Assembly (NCBI RefSeq): GCF_958298935.1
Contig: NC_084930.1
Span: 21,798,001-21,862,000, forward strand
Length of the DNA: 64,000 nt
DNA from: Phragmites australis
Lineage: Eukaryota > Streptophyta > Magnoliopsida > Poales > Poaceae
Direction: 5' to 3'
Below are positions 34,221 through 46,349 of this stretch, in pieces. The stretch's first letter is position 1, and every line of letters begins with the position of its first letter. A model generated the notes under the pieces. That model was given only the letters and a program-made list of their open reading frames with translations, had not been told where the DNA came from and did not search any database. The position numbers were made by a program, and so were the translations under genes.

Positions 34221-37080
34221 ATGGCATCTAGAGATTAACTTGAACTGCCTCTGGCATCTTCTCCTCAACAACAAGAGGGTGTCACTACTCAACAAGATGC
34301 AGATGCCACTTCTCAGGAGCAAATAGAAGAAATTCAGTCGCAGAAGCGAAAGCGAGGTGGCCAAGGCAAAAACCAAATGCCCACGGGTCACTAGATCATA
34401 ACTCACGTTAATGAGGTAGGCGTGCTAACACATCCTCAACAAGCTCAGACAACATTCCATAGAGCAAGCACCTCACTTTGAAGGACAAGGGTCAGGATAA
34501 CCTACCCAAACTGGAATGTCGTGCTGCAGAGTGAGAAAAGCTTCTTGTGGAAAAAAATTACAGCCCAATTTGACTTCCCTGAAGGATGCTCCTTGGAGGA
34601 TGTGGAAAGACAGGCAATAGCCAAGATGGGCAATGGGTGGGAGACCTTCAAAAGCGAGCTGTATAATACATATGTGAAGTAGGATCTCGTCCCCAATAAT
34701 ATTGCTTATGGGTACTTGGCGGATCAATGGATAGAGTTTGTGGTGAGGTGCCAGTCTGAGGAATCTCAGCAGCAGAGTTAGGTTAACAAGATGCGCCAGT
34801 CACACAACATGCACCCCCACAGGCTTAGCACCGGTGGGTACAAGTGCAAGGAGTTGGACTAGGACAAGGAGGATGAGAAGGTAGCTTGGGAGAACCATTC
34901 CACACATTTTCACAGATCCCAGAGAGGCGGGCTCAGAACTAGTTTTGAGGAAGGGCCGTACGCTCGGCCGATGGTTCCGTCACCTTAAGGAGGCCAGAAA
35001 CTGAGCAAGTGGCTCAAAGGATCCTGCACCTTTTGGAAGAATCCACTCAAGGATCATTCCAGCCATCTCGAGAAAAGGGCATACTAACATTGGCTCTAGG
35101 AACAAAGAGCACCCAGGTCGCACATGTGGCATAGGTGTTTTCGTTCCATGGAAGTTGGGATTCCCTGACAATGCCGATTCATATAGGAGCCAAAGGAGAA
35201 ACAAAGCTGAGCACAAAGTAGCTGAGCGTGAATGGATGAGAATGGTGATTGTCACTGAGGTCGAATCAAGGATGAAAGAATAGATGGATATGCTTGCAGA
35301 AAGGATAGAATAATGGGTCGAGGAGCGAGTACGTGCTATGAGGCAACATGATGCAGCCACAACACTTGAATCTCCATCGGCTTAGCACTGGAGCAGCTAT
35401 GCATTTGCAATAGATAACACTCCAGATAACATGATCGATCAACACGACTTCCCTATCGGTGGATTTGAAGGTGACCCCCCCGCCTCGTCGACGACATTTA
35501 GAAAGAGATCCCTAGCGACAGATACCCCGCCGATGACATAGAGTGGCCACCAAGTGCAAGCTCATACTACCTACCACTATTGGCTCTGATAACATAATTG
35601 AGGTTGGCACAAGCTTGGCGTTCCCATGTGGCGACAGATAATCCATGGACTCCCGCTACAGCCTGGTTACGCTAGGGTGTCAGTGGACATGGCATACGAG
35701 AATTGCACGTTCCTCCCACTTCCTATTCCCCCAGAGGAAGATGTCAGGACACTTGAGGAGGCCATCCACTCCTTCATAGCCTCTGTCCCCAGTATGCAAT
35801 GGCAGTGACTTCTCTTTCTATCATGCTCCGTCGAAGCTCAAGTCTCCTTCTACACCACATGAGCAACAACAATTGTCCAGCAAGATTGACGAATAGTCCA
35901 CCAAACGGTACCTCCCAAAAAGCGTAGAACCAACAAACAGAAGGACAAAAGCAAGGAGGTAGAGGAAGAACCTTTATCAAACACCTACGTGGTAGGCCAG
36001 TCGTTAATAAGCAAGAAAGCATTGGAGCAATTAGGCTGGGCAAGTATGATTTTGCATGACCTATACATGAAGAGGATCCAAGAGGAGAAACATCTTTCTT
36101 CTTATGGTTTCAGTGCCAAGTACTAGTGGCAACCTTTCCTGAAACCAGCTGGAACCTTCCTCATGACCTTAGAGGATTTATTCCTCCTCTACCATCATAA
36201 CAAGCTGGACTGCGGTCTAATGAGATGTTGGACCCTATAAGTGTTATTAATCATAGTCTATGGATAATGAACTACCTAACTCATTGATAAGCTCATTCAT
36301 CTACAATACTCTTATGTGTAGACTTATGATTCAAGAAGCCAGGAGTGACAATCCAAGAATTGGATTTCTCGACCCATAGGTCGTATGTGGGTCAACGATC
36401 ACTTGATCTCCGGAGGAGGTCGAGAAATACATCACAGAGGCCATGATCACTCTTTGTGGATAGATAGATCTTATTCTTCTACCGTACAACTACCGAGACC
36501 ATTGGATGTTAGTTTGTATCTATAGACACAATCAACACTGCATATACTTTGACTCGATGTACTACAACCCAGAGAGGTATTCAGATCTGACAGACTTGTT
36601 GACAAGGTTGTTTGCAAAGTATGTTTCAATGGCAGGGTTGTACGGAGAGATAAACCCTTAGGGACCCACCAACATCAGTTCTCGGTAATAATTCCTCCAT
36701 CGCACATAGATTTACCATTATAATATGCATTCCATAGAACTAAATGTATCGTATACAAATTTTTGCAGTGTCATAAGCAGCCGCAGGGCACCAACCTCTG
36801 TGGGTTTGATGTTGCCCAGTATATGCTACAAATCATTAGCTCTAGTCCACCAGTATATCCACCGGTTAATGTAATTAAAGTATATTAAAATGTATTTTTC
36901 ATCGTTGTGCCTAAATATTTTAATTTTCTTCTACAAACATATAAATTTCCTACAAATAATCTCACAAGGGATAGTATCATGTATATTAAAAAATAGCTCA
37001 TCCATTTCATACATGCAGAGATCATAAAGGAGAGCGGCAAATTTCATGATCCTGACAACTTTAAGAGCCAAGGTTTGTAA
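34221..37080 (+). pseudogene. CACTA second gene: TNPA-like (Transposase_24-type) region plus Ulp1-like C48 protease domain, broken
   Basis: The first part (34221-35380) starts MASRD and is Gln-rich. It contains a basic KRKRGG stretch, YPNWNVVLQSEKSFLWKKI and a TKEHPGR-like motif (about 35103), resembling the plant Transposase_24/TNPA family that binds element ends. The second part contains PLQPGYARVSVD (35645), then a cysteine-protease core: DHWMLV (His codon 36500-36502), YFDSM (Asp codon 36551-36553, 17 codons on), an intron at 36685-36768, and QGTNLCGFDV (Gln 36784-36786, Cys 36799-36801). The His-Asp-Gln-Cys order and spacing fit Ulp1/SENP proteases that cut SUMO-like tags. A small exon follows near 37016-37074. 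Many stops, and the frame does not carry cleanly across the intron, so it is dead. Domain names are inferred by eye. Confidence 0.65.
36685..36768 (+). other. Small intron between the Ulp1 Asp and Cys exons
   Basis: GTAATA donor and TTTTTGCAG acceptor, 84 bases, typical plant size and ends. Homology to the protease resumes directly at 36769. The reading phase differs by one base across it, pointing to a nearby indel. Confidence 0.55.
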
Positions 37081-37499
37081 TCTCAACAGAAGCTAGGCAG
37101 TACAATATATTGAAAATGCTTGCATCTTGTAGTCTATTGATGTATTATAACTTTATGACTAATGTTATAGAAAATGAAGCAAATGAACTCATTACTTCCT
37201 AGTAATCCAGTGTGTTGAAGTTAATTTGTTGGTTTATATATGTCAGGTATGTGGTTGACTCAAGAATAAAGAATGAAGAATGCTTTGCAAATGTTGTGAG
37301 GCTTTGTAAGATTGACATTTTACTTATGTTTATGTGTATGACTTTGAATGATATGCGTGACATTGTGATATTGAATGAATCTCTACTGTGTGTACGAAGT
37401 TTGAATGCAAATGATAAATCTGTTATTGTTTGGATGATATGTGTATGACATTTTACTATTGTTTGTATGATCTATCAGTTTACATTCAGTAATATATAA

Positions 37500-37936
37500 A
37501 TTTGGTACTGTATATATGAATGTACAGATGGTTCCAGGAATACAACCATCTGTACAAATTCTTTTTATAATGGCTTTTGTTCCATAGTACAAACGTCTCA
37601 CAATGGAACCATCTGTACTGTCCCATAGTACAGACGACTCTAATAACGAGTCGTCTGTACTGTTATTATATCATAGATGGCTCAAAACTTCGAGCTGTTT
37701 GTGATATTCCATTGCAAAGATGGTTCGTTATTGGAGCCATATGTACTGTTACTATATCATAGACGGCTCGAAGATTCAAGCCATCTACAATATTCCATAG
37801 TACAGACGGATCGTGATTAGAGCCGTTTGTACAAGTCTTTTGTACAGACGGTCCAAAACCCATCTGTACAAATCTGATTTCTACAGACTCTTTTGCACAT
37901 ATGATATGGAAATGTGTCCCGCACAGTTTCCAAACT
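37500..37936 (+). repeat. CACTA right subterminal repeat array
   Basis: More than a dozen CAGATGGTT / CAGACGGCT motifs in both orientations, often paired as short hairpins such as CAGACGACT...AGTCGTCTG at 37630-37660. Same motif as 19056-19275 and 25155-25330. Confidence 0.85.
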
Positions 37937-37964
37937 GTCTATATAAATGATTTCTCTAGTAGTG
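37937..37964 (-). repeat. Right terminal inverted repeat of the CACTA element
   Basis: The reverse complement reads CACTACTAGAGAAATCATTT followed by ATATAGAC. Followed by the TGA target copy at 37965-37967. Confidence 0.88.
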
Positions 37965-37967
37965 TGA

Positions 37968-39600
37968 GTATGATAATTCTATTCATGATTCTTCAACTGC
38001 CAAGAATCACATGCAATCACCTGGCCTGTCTACATAAGCACACAATTGAGCCCAATTTGGGAAGTGTCAGTGTAAACTATGTAACGCTTGCTACTATCGG
38101 GCAAAGCCAGAATAGGTTCGTTCACCAACTTATTCTTCAAGGTTTGGAAACTAGCCACACAATCATGAGTCCATACGAATGGAACAGAGGAAGCCTAGTC
38201 ATTGGCTTGGAATAATAGAGAAATCCTGCATGAAACGCTAGTAATAGCCAACGAGTCCAAGTAAACTCCAAAGCCCCATCACACTAGATGGTCGTTGCCA
38301 TTCCACCACTGAAGCAACATTCTTTGAGTCGATAGTGATACCATGTTAATTGATAATATGACCAAGGAAACCCACTTTAGAAAGCCAGAAAGCACACTTT
38401 TTAGCTTTGAATAGAATTTATCTTCTGAGAGAGCCTCCAAAATTAGACTGACGTGTACCCCATGCTCTTCTTCTAACTTGGAATAGATCAAATAACATCA
38501 ATGAAAACCACAATGAAAACTTCTAGGTACTCATGGAGCATCTGGTTCATGACTTCCATAAAGACAACAGGGACATTTGTTAGTCCAAAAGACATAACCA
38601 CATATTTGAAATGCACATATCTTGTACTGAAAGCCATTTTCTCAATATCCTCATTTTTGATCCATAGCTGGTGATATCCCAACTGCAGATCAATCTTTGA
38701 GAATACCTTGGCACCCCTCAATTGATCGAAAAGATCATCAATATGAGGCAAAGGATATTTGTTCTTGATTGTCACATGATTAAGCATCCGATAATCCACA
38801 CAAAGCCTCATGGTATCATCGTTCTTCTCAAAGAACAAAACTGAAGCAGCCCAAGGCAACATGCTCGGTCTGATGAACCCCTTTAGCAAGGAGTCTGTCT
38901 AACCGCTTCTTCAGCTCTACTTACTCCATTGGAGCCATCAGTATGGGGTCTTATGGATAGGGTACATTCCTGAAACTAGCTCGATGCAGAAGACTAGCTC
39001 CTGCTCGGGAGGCAACCCTGGAACCTCATCAGGAAATACATCAGGGTAGGAACACACTACTAGAATATCCTTCATGTGTAAGGCAATATCTTGCCCCTCA
39101 ACCAATGACCTAAGAGCCGTAGACTTCACCATCCATATGGGAAGTGCACATGGCAGGGCCTTCCCCTGGAAGTTAATCTCTTCTCCCGATTGAGCTCACA
39201 AAGTGATGGTCTTCCAAGAACAAGAAATAAGTGCCTAGTATGAGGAAAGCCAGTCCATACCTAGAATAACATCAAAGGACTCTAAACTAATCATCACCAA
39301 GTTAGCTATGAACTCCTTATCCTCGATAGTTATACCACAGCTAGGGCAAACACTAGAACCAGATATAAGACCACTGGGAGAACTAACTACTGCTGATTGC
39401 CCAATCTGTTGCACTGATAGATTTGCCCATCTAATAAAGTCTACCAAACCAAAAGAAAAGCTAGCTCCAAAATCAAATAAAACACAGGCATCATAGGATT
39501 GCACGGGTAATATACCTCTTAGTGTGTCATTCCAACCTCTAGCCTCAATGGTAGGCAGAACATACAACCAGAATGTGCCTAAGATGAAAACACCCTTGCA
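37968..39600 (-). pseudogene. Gypsy D pol, 5' part: protease, reverse transcriptase and start of RNase H (broken)
   Basis: Minus strand. Protease at 39567-39235 with LFDFGAS, where the catalytic D(T/S)G is DFG, and VILGMDWL. RT lead-in at 39132-38938 (YPDVFPDEVPGLPPE). RT core at 38889-38488 with [20 protein letters not shown] and VMSFGLTN. The catalytic FIDD box reads FIDV and is followed by a frameshift (38495-38475). The RNase H start (38270-37968) ends at the CACTA insertion. The remaining RNase H and integrase are at 17100-19027. In an active element these enzymes copy the RNA into DNA and insert it. Confidence 0.82.
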
Positions 39601-41594
39601 TTATGGGAAGATGATGATCCAATAATTGATGGTATCGGTGTAGAGATCCCTAGAGGAGCCACAAGCTAAAGCAAACAGTAAGGCCCAGCATGAACAATAT
39701 AAGGAAGAAAGTACTATGCCGGTGGAGCCATAGGGCCAGCAATGGCTGTAGGGGTAGGAGCGGCAGCCAACATATGTGTTATACCCATTAGCTGGAGGAG
39801 GAGCTCCAGAAGGAGATGACACTAGCTCTTGATATGACTATTTGAGTTCTTCTGACACACCTAATCCTTGTGGCTTGGGCGGCCACACATCAAACAATTC
39901 CCCTTCTAAGAGCACTCACTCTACATATGTGAGTCACTAGACCTGAAGCTCACCAATCCAAAACCTGACTTAACCACAGCATGAAACTAGGCACTAGCCC
40001 CTTGAGAACGAACCTAGGGGAATCCACCATGATATGGTTGATGGCAGAGATGGACAAATGGGCCTATCAGGCTGGCCTAGCACTAGCCCGTCTAGGCACG
40101 GCTCAGCTACGGCCCAACCCGAACGGGCCGGCTACTGTAATGGGCCATGCCGTGCTAGTCTGCATGCCTCCCCCTCGGCCTACTGCACAGCCTGTAGGCC
40201 ACCATACCATGCCAAGCCGGCCCGGGCATGATTCCAGCCCGGCGGGTATGACAGGCATGGCATCACGGGCGACCCAGCGGTGCACAGCCAACCTTTCGGC
40301 ATAGATGGCCTGAATAGATTAAAAATAGCTACAAAAATTTAAAATATATATGTAAAAAATAGAAAATAGTCGGGCCCAGACGTGCCAGGCCAGATCGTGC
40401 CCATGCCAGCTCGACTCAGCCGGGCCGTGCCGTGCCTAGGTCATGCCTATAGTGTCGTGCCTCGGGCCGGCCCAGTAGGCATCGACCATTTGGGCATCTT
40501 AAGCTGACGGTGTTAGCGCCCCTTGTACATCTTATGGATGGGACCACCAAAATGGACCTTCCTCTCATCCTTTCCCCTATGCTGATTTGCTCTAGACACC
40601 TTGCGAGTATCAGCAGTATATGACTACTGCATCTCAACTTCAGAAGCCTGCTCCACCATGGTGTGAAATTGGTGATGTGAAAAGCACCAAACACATGGGG
40701 AATACAAGACCTCAAACCCTATTTGAAGTGTCTGGCCTTCTCTGCATTATCGTGGGGCATGTGAGGTACAAAGCGTACAATTTGATTAAAGCCCACATCA
40801 TATTCTTTCATTGACTTCTTGTCATGTGTGTAGTTGTTTAGGTCGATCTGCATCTTGTCTAGAAAGGTGGATGGGTAAAATCTCCTCTCAAACTGTCTAA
40901 CAAACTTGAACCAGGTAAGATCTACATGGGCGACAATCCTAGCTGACTGCATACCACTACACAGATCTGAGCTTCTCCCTTCATCACCTGCATCACATAC
41001 CTGATCCTATCCCAAGGCAACACATTGAAAGTGCCCAGCTGCATCTCCATGTAGGCAAGCCCGTTCATAGCCTGAATCGGAGTCCCTAATCCATAAAATG
41101 CATCCAACCTCATGCTGGCTCACTCACTTAGTGTCACCCCACTGGTAACCCCCCCATCAGGAGCCTGACATGCCAAACCTCCAACAGCAAAGGGTGCAGG
41201 TGCCGAGACAGTGCCAACAACATGAGCAACTAGAGTAGCCTGCCTCAATACCTTCAGCTCCTCTTGCATCTCCCACATTATAGTCATTAACTCCACTTGA
41301 TTGATATCTTCTAGTCAAGAAGACTTAACCTTGGAGACTGGTGACCGCACGACAGCATGACCTGGCATAGTTGTATGGTTGTAGACTGTCCCCCGGCCTT
41401 GTCCATTGCCTCACATATTGGGTGAGAACACCTCAACATACAAATACACACATATCAACTTCAAACAATTCAAACAAGCGAAGTAAAAGAACACAAAAAA
41501 ACAAGGTATCTATGGAAATATGCAAACCATTTTCCTTCCTCTATGCGCAAGTTTGTTAAATTACTTCATATTTTTCCTAGAATCTAAAATCAAT
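39601..41594 (-). pseudogene. Gypsy D gag (broken, interrupted by a hAT-like MITE)
   Basis: The minus strand from 41113 down reads MRLDAFYGLGTPIQAMNG and LPWDRIRYVMQVMKGEA. 40952-40719 gives FVRQFERRFYPSTFLDKMQ and MKEYDVGFNQIVRFVPHMP, the core of the retrotransposon gag family. Towards 39822 it becomes a Pro/Ser/Tyr-rich tail before the protease. A 458-bp MITE splits it at 40045-40502. Stops and frameshifts throughout. Gag would form the particle around the element RNA. Confidence 0.72.
40037..40510. mobile_element. hAT-like MITE with 8-bp target duplication
   Basis: The element is 40045-40502. The ends are CAGAGATGGACAAATGG and the reverse complement TTAAGATGCCCAAATGG, 12 of 17 matching. 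The flanks are GTTGATGG (40037-40044) and GCTGACGG (40503-40510), an 8-bp duplication with two C/T differences, the length made by hAT transposases. The inside is filled with GGCCCGGC- and GGGCCGTGCC-type palindromes and has an AT-rich centre at 40315-40370. No coding capacity. Confidence 0.78.
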
Positions 41595-41606
41595 GCTCTG
41601 ATACCA
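41595..41606 (-). other. Primer-binding site of gypsy D
   Basis: Minus-strand TGGTATCAGAGC (initiator tRNA-Met type), two bases after a GCGTTACA LTR end at 41609. Confidence 0.85.
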
Positions 41607-41608
41607 AC

Positions 41609-42976
41609 TGTAACGCACTACTTTTTAGTTAAATTATGCTATAGTCGTATAACCAGGCATCCGTTGTAGTTAGATCAAATTATTTGGTTCCATAGGAGGG
41701 TATCGACCTGTGGCAGCTCCTGGTTTGCTGGTGCAGAAAAGAGAGCAGCAGAGAATGTACCCATGCATGAGACTAATCAAGAAGGAGTTCGATGCCTGTT
41801 CGACCTATAAGGTTGAGCCTATGCTTTTTAAAACTCTTTAATTCTTTTTCACATTTTAAGAGGTATAAGAAAAAACAAGAAAGTGTTTAAGGTAAGGATT
41901 TAACTCTTTGGGACACATGGGCAATGAACTTGTCCAAGTCAGTATGTAGCAGCGCCAACCTAATTATGTCTAGCAGAGTGGAATGATTAATGGTATGGGA
42001 CTGTTTCTAATTGTTACATAATTGTAGAGGGGGAGCTTAAATTGTTAAATATAGTGTTACAGGTGGGTACTTCAACTTTTAGTGGTTTCTTTTTTTAAAA
42101 AACTCCTACAAATAAGTTGAGCATTCTTGTACCGACTGCAAAGCTTGTGTAGTTGTATATAACCCTGAACAAGTCTTTCTTCCAATTGGAATGGAGGGGA
42201 CGTGAAAGAGATTAGGAGGATTTGAAGCACACTAATTTTTTGAGATAGTTCATTATATACCACTAAATAACTCAGAGTCCAATGATTTGTTACAGAATTT
42301 TAGAACCTTCCTTCCATACTATTGGATAACTCAAAACTTCTACGATTCACCATATAAAAGATCAAAGTGGTCATGGTGTGGCCTATTGTTTCATCACACT
42401 CAACTGCTCATCAGCTCCATGGCTATGGTATCGGTGCAAATGAGGTTGCGAGAGCGACCTCGGGAGGAGGCCGTGTGACTAAGGATGGGAGGATGACATG
42501 ATGATGAAGGTGGGAATGGGTGCCATGGCCATCGTCGTCAAGCTCAACGGTCGGTGTCTTGGGGTTCCAGGAGCTCCAAGCTCCATCCAGCGAGCTCCAT
42601 AGCAGCTGTGGAAGTGGCGAGATCCATGGAGTTCCTTACGCCCATGCCCAGATATATGGAGCTGCATGCCCCCATGTCTGGCAAGCTCCATGGCTGTCAT
42701 GGGATCCATGGGCCATGAAGACGGGGTGAACTCGACCCACCATTTTTGGGGACTTTGACCCATCTAACGTCGACGACCTCATCCCCTTCCCTTCTTCACT
42801 CGGCCACGTTGGGAAGTGAGCCAAAGCTAAGAAAGATAGAGGTAGAAGAAAGGGAGGGGTAAAATAGTCATTGCCAGAGGATTTCTCTCTCCAATGGATT
42901 TTCTTACAGTCACAATAAGAAGTCATTCTCTCTCACGTGGAAAAAAATCAAAACCATTTGGGAGAGTGACATTTGA
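41609..42976 (-). mobile_element. Probable 5' LTR region of gypsy D (right limit unknown)
   Basis: The LTR 3' end (GCGTTACA on the minus strand) is fixed by the adjacent primer-binding site. The expected start TGTAATACCC was not found to the right, and the body shows no clear similarity to 14666-17087. This LTR is therefore truncated, strongly diverged, or replaced. No gene; short frames at 42479-42926 are repetitive (ATGGAGCT-rich). Confidence 0.45.
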
Positions 42977-43270
42977 CACTAACACAGAATTTGTGAAAGC
43001 AGATGTAGTGACATAGATGGTTTCTTAGGATCCGTCACTGACAAGATATCCCTCAGAAGGTTTCTAAGACAGACATGTCTGTAACAAGACCGCTATCTGA
43101 GTGTATCTGAACTCACAAATAGTTTTTACAAATCCATCTATGTCTATCATACAGACACAAATGACATTTAGAAAAACCCATGTCAAAGATGGTTTTTTGT
43201 AAGATCCATCTGTATATGTATGATAGACACAGACAGATTTTCTATAAACTTGTCTATAGTTAAAGGCATG
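42977..43270. repeat. Possible end of another CACTA-like element
   Basis: Starts CACTAACACAGAATTTGTGA after TGA and continues with CATAGATGGTTT, AGACATGTCTGTAAC and CCATCTATGTCTATCATACAG motifs in both orientations, like a CACTA subterminal array. The motif is related to, but not the same as, that of 19028-37964. No matching second end was found. Confidence 0.4.
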
Positions 43271-43532
43271 GGCTCTGTTTTAAATTTGATCGCTCATCTT
43301 CCCTCGCTCTTTAGCTTCTGCTCATCTCCCCTAGGTCTTTGGCTCCCCCCCCCCGAACAGCCGCTCATCTCCCCCCGCTCACTGAATATAAAGCGATGAG
43401 GACTTCATCTTCTTCAATCTCCTTGTTACCATCCAAGATCCCATTCCGTGATAGTTAGCTAGAGTTTTTTCCGCGTCGAAGGAGCAAGATCTGGGCATCG
43501 AATCCCCTTCCCTGCAATGAGGTGAGTATCAT
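43271..43532. other. Unassigned spacer
   Basis: GC-rich leader-like sequence with a short C-run at about 43347; no gene or element boundary recognised except the LTR beginning at 43533. Confidence 0.4.
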
Positions 43533-46349
43533 TGTGAGGAACCATCCAAATTGTATTCGAATTAAAAAATTGGGCGATCATTTAATAAGATGAGAGGTAG
43601 CACATGTCTGTCTCTTGACATGCAATGTGCTAACTCAAATCTCACCACAACAATTACATCCACTCAATGATTAAGACAAATCCAATCCCAGTAGTCCCAA
43701 CATATGTTTTATGCCCAAGATCAAGACACACATATTTTACAACAAGCTTCATCATATCAAGGCATAATAAAGAACGAGTAATGTAAATATATTACAAGCC
43801 TTTAAGTCATTACTAGTTCCATGATTTAAAGTTTCAATGTAACATCAACGAATGCCAGGATGAACAAAATACATCAAGTTTATCACCTAGCTTGTTGATA
43901 TTATTATGCAGCGAAATAACAGCTATAAATAGAAAAATAGATGGTGCCATTTGCCCTAAGGCACCATTGTGTCATCACGAGTAGCCCACCACTACTCTCT
44001 TCTATCACCGCATTGGTAGGCATGAAGTAACCATACACAAGATCATCCTCACTTGCAAAAACTCAATGATAGCAAGGTGAGTATGAAGGTACTTGCAAGG
44101 CTTACTCATAGTAGGTACATATAATAACCTAACTTCAAGGATCATGCATTTGGGATGAGTAGCAAGGAGTCAGCCACAAGGTTAAGTGAATTTATTCGCA
44201 AGAGCATTTTATCGACTTAAGAGTGTGAGCATCTAGAAAACTTAACAACTTGTACCATGCTATCCTTAGATCATAAACTTAACATAACTGTCACGTGAAC
44301 ATACTCTTCTCGACAAAGGCCTTCACTAGCCACTTCACAACATATTATATACAACCCAACATCGGAACTCTACAAGTGACGCGGATGGAATAACCATACT
44401 CATAACCGAGAGTGCAATAATTTGAATTGATCTTACACCTTGCAAGGGGGTACATCTTTACCCACATGACTTGGGTCCATCCACTGGGCCCCCGAGACAA
44501 TATTTCTCATACCCAAAACTACCGACTTGCGTTTGCCCCTACAGCACTGAGGTTACTGCAAAAGTGTCCCAGACACCTCCAACTCCCTGCCACTTGCTTC
44601 TCCTCATTCATTTTCTCTTAGTCACTAGGCCATAAGTCAAGTGTTAGCATGGCGTATGATAATCAGCTCTATGTGGAAGTATGGAAAGTGCTTAAGCCAA
44701 CGGTAAACAATGGTCGGTACTTAATCTATGTAAGCGGTCTACAGAATCCGGGTCCCTCTCCCGACTTGCCCCTAACACCACCCACATCTTGTCTCATTCT
44801 CACAAACTCTTCATCCTAACATCATTTTCATTGTGAATAATGATTAAGCATCATAGCTTGCGAACAATGGACATTCCACCACTTGACTTCTAATGATGAC
44901 CTATGGCTTGCTAAGCATTTCTGATAATTGTTAAGTTAGACATTAACATGGTTATACCCAGGTTACAAGGATGGGGATAATCAATAATCAAGGTACGAAC
45001 AAATGCAACAAAATAGGTTCTACCCGATTCCCGACATTAACTTGTTAAACATGCATAACATACTTATAGCGATAATTTATCCAAAGTAGACATTACAAGA
45101 TCCAAAGTAAAGGCGGAATAGGCTTAGATGCTTGCCGTGGTTCTCCAATGCTTCGCTCACATACACCAGGTTTGATACCGGCCTCAACAGCTTGAACCGT
45201 CGACAAGTCACTCTCTAATTAATGGAAGAACGCATGGAATGAACAAAAGAATGAGTGAAGATGTATGCTTATGATGCATGATTCTGAACGAGATGAAAAG
45301 TGTCATGTCATGAAAACATTTGCAAAAGAACGCTTAAGCAAATGGGTTAGAACATGTTTAAACCTCCCATGAGACAACCTAAGGTGATTGGGTTCTGAGT
45401 GGCTAGCGGTCAGACATGCCTGGGTGGTGGTCAGACCGTGGGGGCTGGTAGTCAGACCGGCCCTAGTGGCCCTTAGACTCCTGACTGTGGAGTCTGACTT
45501 GAGTCTAAGCGGCCAAGTTACAACCTGGCGATCAGACAAGCCCAGCTGGCAGTCAGAATGCTGGGCCTAGCTGGTAGCAGCTTGGTGAGGTTGTCGGTGA
45601 AGGCTACAACTATGCCTTCAACCAAGAGTAGTACCAAAACAGTCTACAAGGTTAGGAGAGTTCATTATGGGTGCTTTGGGTGACATGCACGGGGCAAAAC
45701 TCGAGGACCCGTAGATGATGTCCATGGCTAGGGTGCTCGGGTATAAGCTAATGGGGATCGATTATAGGTCGTTGATGATAAGGAAATGGTTGGGGAAATC
45801 TCACCTTGGTGTGGGGAATCTTCGTAGAGGGTTGGTCGACTCTGATGAGTCTTTGATTCGAAGATCGAGCTTCGGGATGGTGTTTGGCCTTGAGGTGGAA
45901 GAAGACTGCATGGAAAGCATCTCCGACGGGGAGGAGCTCAGGGAAGCTTGGGAAGCTCGAGGAAGTCTTCCTCCGTTGATCTTTAGCCGTTATGGTGGTT
46001 GAGGTAGAGCTCTCCTCTTGCTCTCTCTCTCTCTCGATTTTGGGTGGAAGAAGGAAATGAGGGAGGGAGAAATAAAGGTGGTCGATGGAGGCTTTATATG
46101 GTGCCTCTAAGTCCTAGTGGTCAGACTACGGGCTGAGCCCACATGTAGAAAGTTCTCTTTCTGTTCCACGTTCCTACCAATTCTTTTCCATTTCCTTCCT
46201 AAATGGTTTTGGGGCTTCCTAAACTATTTATAAACAATTACCACTCATAAGTATATGGTGGGAACTCATGTTGATTAATGATGTGACATTTCCAAACATT
46301 TTTGAACACTCTTAACATAACTAAAAGCATGAAACATGATGTCATGATG
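43533..46349 (-). mobile_element. Gypsy LTR E' (same superfamily as gypsy E LTR), interrupted on its right
   Basis: The left edge, TGTGAGGAACC...TATTCGAATTAA, is similar to the reverse complement of the 3' end of the gypsy E LTR (59785-59817). The block with GTGAGTATGAAGGTACTTGCAAG (44079 onward) matches the inverse of 59345-59385. Both LTRs also share clusters of GGTCAGACC-like motifs (45400-45560 here). At 46350 the sequence switches to LTR A3, so the start of this LTR should lie beyond the window. A (CT)n tract is at about 46015-46035. Confidence 0.6.

Larger units (their letters stand above)
19028..37964 (+). mobile_element. CACTA (En/Spm-type) DNA transposon, 18.9 kb with nested insertions
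   Basis: Terminal inverted repeats lie at 19028-19055 (CATTACTACAGAAATGATTT...) and 37937-37964 (reverse complement CACTACTAGAGAAATCATTT...), matching at about 21 of 28 positions. TGA stands directly before the left end (19025-19027) and directly after the right end (37965-37967), the 3-bp duplication expected for CACTA elements. Both ends are packed with short CAGATGGTT/CAGACGGCT subterminal repeats. It carries a TNP2 transposase gene (26036-29245) and a TNPA/Ulp1-type gene (34221-37080). Without the copia at 19276-25154 and the LTR at 30798-33383 it would be about 10.5 kb. The flanks on both sides are the same gypsy RNase H gene, so the target was gypsy D. Confidence 0.88.
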
